From: Trichobilharzia regenti
Taxonomy: Eukaryota; Platyhelminthes; Trematoda; Strigeidida; Schistosomatidae
DNA: 64,000 nt
Direction: 5' to 3'
Assembly (NCBI GenBank): GCA_944472135.2
Contig: OX235263.1
Span: forward strand, 17,467,517 to 17,531,516
Of the stretch, positions 56,301 through 64,000 are shown in pieces; the stretch's first letter is position 1, and every line of letters starts with the position of its first letter. Below the pieces are notes generated by a model, which was given only the letters and a program-made list of their open reading frames with translations, searched no databases and was not told the origin of the DNA. Position numbers and translations under genes: made by a program.

Positions 56301-59300
56301 AGTCACCTCTCCATCTCAACTTCATCGACTTTGAAAAGGCCTTCGAAAGCGTCGATCGAGAGGCGATTTGGCAACTACTTCGCTACTACGGGATGCCATC
56401 GACAATTATACATGTCATTCAACAGTTATACGACAATGCTGCATGCCAAGTAATCCACAACGGGAAACTTACGGAATCCTTCGAAGTGAGGCAGGGAGTG
56501 AGGCAAGGCTGTCTACTATCGCCAATGGTTTTCCTGATTGTAGTAGATTGGATAATGCGACAGACAGACAGACAGCGGCGGACAATGAGAAAACAGGCAT
56601 AAAATGGACCCACACAAAAACAAACTTGGAAGATCTGGACTTCGCCGTTGATATATGTCTGATTTCCCACAAACTGGAAGATATGCAAGTGAAAAGCAAC
56701 AAGTTGGCGGAAGAAGCATCAAAGATAGGACTTTACTTCAGGTGAACATAGAGAAAACAGAGGTGATGAAGATTCCTGGCCAACAGCAACAACAACAACA
56801 ACAACAGACAACAATCAGCCAGAATAAATGGGAGGAACCTGAAAGAAACAACCTCCTTCACCTACCGACTTGGGAAGCATCGTTTCAACTACAGGCACCA
56901 GGAACTGACGAGGATATCAAAGCCAGAATCGGAAAAGCAAGACAAACTTTCATTACTCTCAAGTCTGTGTGGAGGTCAACAGCACTTAGCATGAAAATGA
57001 AAATAAGATCCGGATTTTCAACTCCATTGTGAAGTCAGTCAGTGCTACTTGCTATACGGATCAGAGACTTGACCAGCGCGTCATAAAGAGCATCTCAAAC
57101 AAACTACAGACCTTCATCAACAGTTGTCTTTGCTCAATACTCAAGATCAGATGGCCGGCCAGAAAATATCTGCAATAGGGATCTCCGGCAATGAGCGAAC
57201 CAACCAGGAGCCGATTGTGCAGCAAATAGGCAGGAAGAAATGGAGATGGATTGGCCATCCTCTGAGAAAACAAACCATCAAGTGACATCACTAGGCAAGC
57301 CATTGCTCGAGTGGAACCCGAAAGGGAAGCGGCGAGTTGGTCGTCCGGAGGTGGGGTGACTTGGAGCGGGATGAAAAAGTTGTCAGAAAACAGAAGGCAA
57401 TGGAGACGTGCAGCTGAAGGCGTATGTTCCTTTAGGAATTGAAAGATATAATAATAATAATATACCAACCAATATCATTTTGTCTGCTGTAGCCAGTCTC
57501 TGTATCTCTTTATGTTACAATATACATTCATGTTTTTACAAGTTTATCACGGATTGATATCAGTTAGAGAACCATTAAAAACCAGGGAGTCCTGGACAGC
57601 TGCCGTTTCATCCAAGTTTGAGAAACATCGGCAGTACGCACCTACTGGGATTCGAACCCGGGACCTTTCGGTTGAAAGGCAAGCTAGCTCGTGTACCATT
57701 CAGCCACTGCGACCCAACTCACTGGCTAGCCGATGAATTCTTACTTCTACCAATTCGTGATTTAGCGCCACCCCAACTCGTAAAAACATAACTAAGCCTT
57801 ACAAACCAAACAATAGAAAATACATTCATGTTCCAGTTTTTTTGTTGGTATTTAATTTTTTAGTGGATGATGGTACTGGTTGTCTAGCGTGTACTATATG
57901 GCGTCCTGATTACTCTCAGCATAATTATTCTCAATCATCTCAATCCATCAAAACGGATACTATGAACTCTGAACAAAGTTATATATGTGAACAACTAGTA
58001 AAATTAGCATTGAAATCACAACCTGTTTTACCATCGTCATCATCATCATCATCCAGTTTACGTGTTGGTCAAATTCTACAACTTCGTGGTCGTTTAAACT
58101 GTTTCCGTGGAAGGTTAAAACTTAATGCATATTTTTGTCGTAAGTTGATTCCTATTTTTCTTATTCTTATGTCTTATGCTAAAGTTATGTAGTGGGAGAT
58201 ATATGCCTTATTGGCTTAAACAGTCGACTTTCAGACAATAAGTCCCCGGGTTGGAGTCTTATTTCACCTGCCTTCAGTCTATCCAACTGTGAAATGATGT
58301 CAGCCTTCACACAATGGGTGTGATTCATACCGTGTTGCATAAGTCTGTTCTATGCAACTGAATTCCAACAACATGAATATTTATGTATTATTGTCTGAGT
58401 GTCAGGACTCGAGGTGAACATAGACAGGATGGAAGTTATGAAAATAACTAACTAACAGCAACAGCAACATCCAGCGCCAATCACCATCAACTGGAGGGAT
58501 TTGAAAGAGGTTACCTCATTCATTCACTTATCTAGGGAGTATTGTCTCAACTACAGGAGGAAGGGACGAGGATGTCAAATCGGCCGAGAATCGGGAAGGC
58601 GAGAAACACACACATTCATCAACCTGAAACCAATCTGGAAACCAATCTTCGTCACTCAGCATCCACAACAATAAAATTCAGTCGGATTTTCAATCCAAAC
58701 AACGTCAAGTCAGTCACTTCTTCTATACGGATCAGAAACTTGGCGGGCGGGTCACATAGAATATTTCCAACAGGCTATTTCAGGCCTTTATCAACAACAA
58801 CTGCCTTCGCTCTTTACAGAAAATCGGATGGCCAGAAAGAATCACCAGTATGAAACTATGGCCACAAACAAACAAAACAAGAACCAATCGCCCAACAAAT
58901 ATACAGGAGAAAGTGGATGGAGATGGATTCGACACTCGCTGAGGAGGCATCGCGCGCGCGTCAGGCCATTGCTTGAGTGGAACCAGGCCGAAAGGGAAGC
59001 GGCGAGTGGGACTTCAGTGCTAGGGTGACATGAAGGAGAAGAGGAGTTGAAAGAGTATGGACTAACATGGATGCAGGTGAAAAGTACAGCAGAAGACAGA
59101 AGCAAATGGAGACGTGCAGTTGAAGCCCTGTGTTCCATTAGGAACCCAGAGGAACAATAATAATAATAATATGATAATAATAATAATCATTGTCTGGGCC
59201 TTCAACTGATCCATTTAAGTTGATTGACTCAGAAATGGTATAGTGTTAAAAATGGATGGAATTATATGTAGACTTGCGTCGGTATTTAGTTCAATGGCAG

Positions 59301-62300
59301 AATATTCACCAACCATGCACGTGATCCGGAGTTCGACTCTCGGCCGCTTAGCCGGACAGTAAGCCCAGTACAGAGGAGGAGGAGGAGGTTAAGCGTAATG
59401 CCAATAACCCCAAATTCCCTAAGAAATAAATACCACTGGTACTTAGACTTCAAAAACTGAAGCTTGAAGCTTTGTTTTACACTTGGAAATGCAAATGAAT
59501 AAACAGAAATTAAATGTGAAGCAATGGCCCACCTGTTATCACGCCTAATAATTCACTTGTAGATTATGAGTTCCAAATTAGTCTCGCTTAGAATAAGGCG
59601 AAAACCAGCAAACTGGCTAAAGAGGTTGGCAGGCAGTGAAGACGGAACTTTAGGTGAACATAGAGAAGCTGGGGTGATGAAAATAACCAGCCTAACCTAA
59701 CTAATTTCAGAGACTCAGGGATTGACTTGCTACCAGGGAATAATCTCGTTGACTTAGAATATGCAGACGATATAGTCCTTCTTGGCGAGGACGCTGACAA
59801 AATGCAGAGTTTTCTGAACACCTTCAGCTGCGATCTACGAATGTTTGGCATGCGATTCGCTCCCGCCAAATGTAAGATGATGTTACAGAACTGGACTACA
59901 ATGACTCCTAGTTTAAAAATAGGGAGTGAAGTGATAGAGCACGTTGACCGCTTCACTTATTTGGGAAGTACCATCAGGTGGCGCCAACGGTTTGGTCCCC
60001 GACGAAATCTCACCAAGGATACAGAGGGCTAGTTTCGCATACGCCAGTTTACGCCGTCTCTGGCCTAGTAGACGTGATATCTGGCTGGCTATCGACCAAA
60101 GGGCGAGTGTACTGCTCATCACTCCGCTCCGTCCTCCTTTATGGCTGTGAGACCTGGCCATTGAGAGTGGAAAACAAGAAAATATTAGCTGTCTTTGATC
60201 ATAGGTGCCTGCGCTTTATCTCCCGTGAGCAATATTCCGGTTAGTCATCGGTCGATTGCTAGGTAAGTAGGAGGTGAAATCAATCAACGAGGCTGTGCGG
60301 TTACATCGACATGTGTTACGTATGCCTAGCCATCGATCGTCTTCCTCCACACACAATGTTAGCTGACACAGGGTCAGGCTGGAAAACAGCTAGTAGTGGT
60401 CAAACCAAAACATGGCTTCATCAGTCAATGAAATCCACAACAGTTAGTTTAAGCCAGCCAGCCAGCCACGTAGGGAGGTGTAGACTTCCTGACTGGTTGT
60501 GGTCGTCGGAACGGTAAACACCAATGAAGGCTGGAGACAATCGGTGATATGGCTCAAAATTGTTGTAAATGGCTGGCACAGAAGCATCCACTCCTTGTGA
60601 CTTATGATTTCAAATGAAACTATATTGTTCTTCGTAATTACTATTCCTTTGTCTCACACCTCTGTTTACTGTCTCTGTTTTGCATTTCTTCTACTTTGTT
60701 CTCTTGCTTTGTGTGCTACATGGAGTATGGCGACTTGAACTGCCGCACATCTGTGCAGACTTCTATGTCGAAAATAGACAGACAAAAGACACACAGATAG
60801 CCAACCTAACAGCAACGACAGCAACAACAACCAGTACCAATCACCATCAACGGGATGAAGAGATTTGACAGAGGTTACTTCCTTCACTTATCTAAGAAGC
60901 ATAATTTCAACTACAGGTCAAACGGCAGATGGAGATGTCAAAGCTGGAATCCGAAATCCATCAAGGTACAACCTCATCACTCTGAAATCAGTTCGGAAAC
61001 CTATGGCATGACAACATAAAGAACAAGATTCACATTGTCAGCACCAATATGAAGTCAATTAGTTCTTCTGTATGAGTCAGAGACTTGGCGCTCACATCAC
61101 AAAAACACTTCCAACAGGTTGCAGACTTTTATCAACAACTGCCTGCACCAGCTCCTTATTGAAGACCAAATGGCCAAAAAGATTTAGAAACAAGAAACTC
61201 TAGGAACAAACCGACTAAGAACCTCTGTTGCACAGGAAATATGTGGAAGAGAATTGAGATGGAGTGGGCACACGCTGAGGAGACAGTTGAATGACATCGC
61301 GCACCAGACCAGTGCTCGAGTGGAATCCGAATGGGAAACGATGAGTTGAACGACGGTCTGTTATGTTGCTGCTGCTGAGTGGTTAATAGTAGTTTTCCCC
61401 GTCGCCAAATTGTTATGTACTCGTCGCTAAATTATTGTTATGGACTGGTCGAGAAACTAATAGTCCTGACGCAAGAAGGCGGAAATCAGAAGACCACTAG
61501 GTTTGCGATGATACTTCTATTTCCGAATACAAGGAGAATGCAAAAGTGGTATCACACCAAAGTGGTAAGTCAGTCACACAAATTGTGAGAGCGAAATATA
61601 TATGAATGTTCAGACAAGGGTGTGAACAATCATTAGACAGTCCTAACATGAATGGCTAATTATAATGAAGTATCGATCCATATATACATAGCGAAATATA
61701 GCAGACATGTCAACAACCCCACATATAATATGGATATATGTCACCAAGCAACGGACTGTCAACAAACACTCATATTATATATAATATAATATAAGGGGAA
61801 TATACATTGTTAAAGGAGACAGGTTCATACAAGTGAAATGGTCACAGACTAAGCGAGCAAACAGAAAGAGAGACCAACATACACACACACATAAATATAT
61901 ATACGTGGATACATATCAGGTCCGAGGATGATATAGAGGGGATCGTGGGAGGAGGAGGTGAGAGAATACGGGCAGTCGGGAATACCGCTAAGGCGGATCG
62001 TGGAGACTTACTGTTGAAGCCATGTGTTCCACTGGGGACCCAAAGGAGAACAATAGTACTATCAAATAAAAAAATCAATATCTCTATCCAACTAAATAAA
62101 TATTACCTGCAACTTTATTTATTGTTGTATCTTTGCTCGAGAACTCAGCGTCTTTCTTTAGCATTTGAAGTGATGACATTAGTAAATGGTGGGCTTGAAT
62201 CACGGTGGGAGCACCATTACTTTCTGGAGATGAAGATACATCTAGGTTGACGCGCGTGTCCTAGGTTCAGCTGCCGGCTACGCACATAATTTCAGCTCCT

Positions 62301-63259
62301 TTTTCGAATAAATTTGGTTCTGCGAGTTGATCACGGATTGATATCTGTCTGTCTGTCTATTTTCGACATAGAAGTCTGCACAGATGTGCGGCAGTTCAAG
62401 TCGCCATACTCCATGTAGCACACAAAGCAAGAGAACAAAGTAGAAGAAATACAAAATAGAGGCAGTAAACAGAGGTGTGATACAAAGGAATAGTAATTAC
62501 GAAGAACAATATTGTTTCATTTGAAATCAAAAGTCACAAGGAGTGGATGCTTCTGTGCCAGCCATTTACAACAATTTTGAGCCATATCACCGATTGTCTC
62601 CAGCCTTCATTGGTGTTTACCGTTCCGACGACCACAACCAGTCAGGAAGTCTACACCTTCCTACGTGGCTGGCTGGCTGGCTTAAACTAACTGTTGTGGA
62701 TTTCATTGACTGATGAAGCCATGTTTTGATTTGACCATCACTAGCTGTTTTCCAGCCTGACCCTGTGTCAGCTCACATTGTGTGTGGAGGAAGACGATCG
62801 ATGGCTAGGCATACGTAACACATGTCCTAACCATCTTAGTCGATGTAACAACACAGCCTCGTTGATTGATTTCCCGTCCTACTTACCTAGCACTCGACCG
62901 ATGACTAACCTCAATATTGCTCACCTTATTATACCACTTCAAACGGGTGATAGAACGCAGGCACCTATGATCAAGGACAGCTAGTCTTTTCATCATAGGT
63001 GTCTGCATTCAGTTAGATTAACTAGTAACAAGAAAATTAATCCTTACTAACCAACTATAAAGAATAAATATATATGTCATTCATAACTAACTGTATTTTT
63101 AAAAGCTCAACTCAACTTCTCCCTTTGTTTACAGGTTCAATCAAGGATGAAGGGGAATTGCTAAATCATATAATTCATAGATATCATTTACATCAAGAGA
63201 TTTATTCACATCCTTATGATCCGGCGATTGTTGCTGAAAATGTCAAAAAATGTCATGTA
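53170..63259 (+). CDS. STN1: STN1-like CST-complex OB-fold protein, exons 1-4 (gene continues past 64000)
   Basis: Four exons join in frame: 53170-53335, 55426-55521, 57864-58139, 63135-63259, all with GT donors and AG acceptors and matching phases (1, 1, 1, 0). The product resembles vertebrate STN1: LDP near the N-terminus, then the strand VDIVGVVRTLNEREKFYAVD (compare QVDVLGTVIGVRERDAFYSY), the DDGTG turn followed by CTIWRP, then VGQILQLRGRLNCFRGRLKL and LLNHIIHRYHLHQEIYSHPY. Together these make most of an OB fold and its C-terminal helix. STN1 acts with CTC1 and TEN1 on telomeric single-stranded DNA and lagging-strand fill-in. The C-terminal winged-helix part is not in the window. Introns of about 2.1, 2.3 and 5.0 kb are packed with retroelements. 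Exons 2-4 are duplicated in scrambled order at 40-49 kb. Exon 1 is the least certain part. Confidence 0.8.
53690..53935 (+). mobile_element. tRNA-like SINE with RTE-type tail in STN1 intron 1
   Basis: B-box-like GATTTGATTCCCGG, a body with GTAAGCCCAATGAAGAGG and the 3' end CCTATGTTCCACTGGGAACTGACGAGG. Not part of the duplicated block, which starts at 54536. Confidence 0.6.
54661..54966 (-). pseudogene. Penelope-like GIY-YIG region remnant in intron 1
   Basis: Mirror of 41400-41705, opposite to the gene. Confidence 0.55.
55146..55343 (+). mobile_element. tRNA-like SINE with hammerhead-like part, intron 1
   Basis: A-box-like TGGCTTGATGG, B box GGTTCGAACCCC, then CTGATGA...GACGAAACAGCTG. It ends about 80 bp before exon 2. 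Confidence 0.65.
55426..55521 (+). CDS. STN1: STN1-like exon 2 (first OB-fold strands)
   Basis: 96 bp between CCACAG and GTAGGT. Encodes GLFRLGPRWILYVDIVGVVR and TLNEREKFYAVD, aligning with the PIKQVDVLGTVIGVRERDAF part of vertebrate STN1. Confidence 0.85.
55646..56142 (-). pseudogene. CR1-like LINE 3' fragment in intron 2
   Basis: Mirror of 40224-40720. Confidence 0.6.
56223..57465 (+). pseudogene. RTE-like LINE, 5'-truncated, inactive RT, in intron 2
   Basis: RT blocks FIDFEKAFESVDREAIW, RQGVRQGCLLSPMVFL and LDFAVDICL with a D-to-V change in FADD. A CAG/CAA run encodes polyglutamine at about 56781-56810. The 3' part has LLEWNPKGKRRVGRPEVG and the tail TTCCTTTAGGAATTGAAAG(ATA)n. Its 5' portion matches left copy 1 and its 3' portion matches left copy 2. 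Confidence 0.8.
57534..57729 (-). mobile_element. tRNA-like SINE in intron 2
   Basis: Mirror of 49505-49700; ends about 135 bp before exon 3. Confidence 0.65.
57864..58139 (+). CDS. STN1: STN1-like exon 3 (OB-fold core)
   Basis: 276 bp between TTTTTTAG and GTAAGT. Encodes DDGTGCLACTIWRPDYSQ, a polyserine run (eight or so Ser, TCA/TCG codons) and LRVGQILQLRGRLNCFRGRL ending LNAYFC. The DD.TG..C..W pattern is the best STN1 signature in the window. Confidence 0.88.
58399..59165 (+). pseudogene. RTE-like LINE 3' fragment in intron 3
   Basis: Mirror of 48085-48835, sense to the gene. Ends with (AAT)n at about 59158-59187. Confidence 0.65.
59272..59499 (+). mobile_element. tRNA-like SINE in intron 3
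   Basis: Mirror of 47735-47962. Confidence 0.6.
59704..60793 (+). pseudogene. CR1-like LINE fragment in intron 3
   Basis: Mirror of 46441-47524, with YADDIVLLG, SVLLYGCETWPLRVE and the broken 3' part (GSGWKTASSGQTKTW, SHVGRCRLPDWL). Confidence 0.75.
60794..62054 (+). pseudogene. RTE-like fragments and unclassified DNA in intron 3
   Basis: Mirror of 45180-46440. Confidence 0.55.
62354..63009 (-). pseudogene. CR1-like LINE 3' fragment in intron 3
   Basis: Mirror of 44225-44880, antisense to the gene, ending about 125 bp before exon 4. Confidence 0.6.
63135..63259 (+). CDS. STN1: STN1-like exon 4
   Basis: 125 bp between TTTACAG and GTAAGT. Encodes SIKDEGELLNHIIHRYHLHQ, then EIYSHPYDPAIVAENVKKCH, aligning with the helix and YRKVYDQPF segment after the OB fold of vertebrate STN1. 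Confidence 0.8.
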
Positions 63260-63357
63260 GTAAGTTTAAAAAAAAAATTATCAATAGAGTAAATTAAATG
63301 CGAATTTCGTCACACATCGACATCACGTAAAGAATCATTGGAAACGTAGAGGCGCTA

Positions 63358-63398
63358 GACAGCTAGCTGTTTCGTTCTAGTTTAGAACTCTTCATCAG
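63358..63398 (-). ncRNA. Hammerhead-ribozyme-like motif, mirror copy
   Basis: Mirror of 43836-43876, antisense to STN1 in the intron after exon 4. Confidence 0.45.
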
Positions 63399-63605
63399 TC
63401 CACACCCAATACATTATTTGGGACAGGACCCAGTACTTTCAGAGTGGTGTTAAAGCATATCGTTAAACTCAGTAATTCCAATGAACAAGTCCTCCCTAGT
63501 CTATGACAGTAAATGTTGTCCCACAGTCATATGTGGGGCAGCAGGCTTCAAAGTTAAACACATACAAAATTGTTTCTTCATTATTTCATGATAGTATTTG
63601 TAGCT

Positions 63606-63841
63606 TGTGTGTTTCGGTGGCACGGTGGTTAGGACGCTCGCCGATCATGCACATGATCCGGGGTTCTATCCCCGGCCACAGACGCACTCTTGTGCCTCGC
63701 TAAGCCAGTAATAATACTAGTAAAGAGCAAAGGTTGGGCATGAGGCTAGCAATCGCATCCTGTAAAAATAAACACCACTGCTACGGAAACTTCAAGCCTC
63801 TAGCTTGAAGCCACCCTATGTTCCACTGGAAAGACAAAGGA
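63606..63841 (+). mobile_element. tRNA-like SINE with RTE-type tail, mirror copy
   Basis: Mirror of 43393-43628, in the intron after exon 4. After it, 63842-64000 has no recognised feature. Confidence 0.65.
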
Positions 63842-64000
63842 ATGAAATAAAATATAAAAATACTTGGAGTTAGTCACCTGTTCGTTTCATTCTAGATTAT
63901 TTTGACTATGTGTGATTTTTATTATATACAGTTGAGTTGATGATGAGTAAAACTGCAAGAGAACTTGAAATGTGTTAATTTTACTCTAGTTGGGGGAGGG

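Larger units (their letters stand above)
54536..64000. repeat. Right block of inverted duplication II (natural gene order)
   Basis: The match to the left block begins at ATGTCAAGTGTTGTC (54536, partner 41830) and runs off the window. The offset changes within the RTE copy: A-type single-base differences up to about 56496, B-type 48-bp deletion at about 57361. Confidence 0.88.

Noticed and set aside
56655..57032. Polyglutamine protein gene
   Set aside because: The frame lies inside the RTE ORF in a shifted frame; the glutamine run comes from a CAA/CAG microsatellite within the LINE.
43234..64000. Simple palindrome from a missed sequencing adapter
   Set aside because: Two different offsets and a permuted exon order do not fit a plain foldback read. 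Assembly error of another kind is still possible.

Overview
The window looks like repeat-rich nuclear DNA of a flatworm, most likely a blood fluke (Schistosoma group). The reasons are the A+T-rich composition, GT-AG introns, and a mix of BEL/Pao and Ty3/Gypsy LTR elements, RTE-like and CR1-like LINEs, Penelope-like fragments with GIY-YIG domains, and tRNA-like SINEs, some carrying hammerhead-like motifs. Species is not decided. I see no bacterial or viral genome, no rRNA and no convincing functional tRNA gene. Nearly every open frame is a transposon piece; the one host gene I recognise is a homologue of STN1, the telomere-associated OB-fold protein of the CST complex.

Region 1 (1-8.66 kb): a near-perfect 151-bp hairpin; a BEL-type gag-only element broken by a solo LTR; a SINE-like 3' end; and a decayed Gypsy element (4299-7768) with gag fused to reverse transcriptase, a broken RT/RNase H join, an open integrase frame and a truncated 3' LTR joined to another gag piece.

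Region 2 (8663-19131): an LTR-gag-LTR-gag-LTR-gag-LTR array. Three intact 651-codon gag genes with no pol share four LTRs. One ACGTC target duplication flanks the whole array, and a paralogous copy of the unoccupied site lies at about 29.7 kb. Each unit carries two copies of a small hairpin after gag whose stem shows a compensatory change.

Region 3 (19.3-36.7 kb): a large inverted repeat (19304-24118 against 31115-36702) around a loop with further gag elements in opposite orientations. The right arm contains a 772-bp insertion absent from the left arm. A SINE-like family with a shared 3' stem-loop and ATT-repeat tail recurs here.

Region 4 (38.8-64 kb): a second large inverted duplication. 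The + strand from 53170 reads through STN1 exons 1-4 in order, with the gene running off the window. The left block (38.8-51.0 kb) carries exons 3, 4, 2 in that circularly permuted order on the - strand, bounded by two RTE copies that are reciprocal recombinants. The pattern is what homologous integration of an about 10.9-kb circle into a resident RTE copy would leave. The high identity of both inverted repeats means assembly error must also be excluded.
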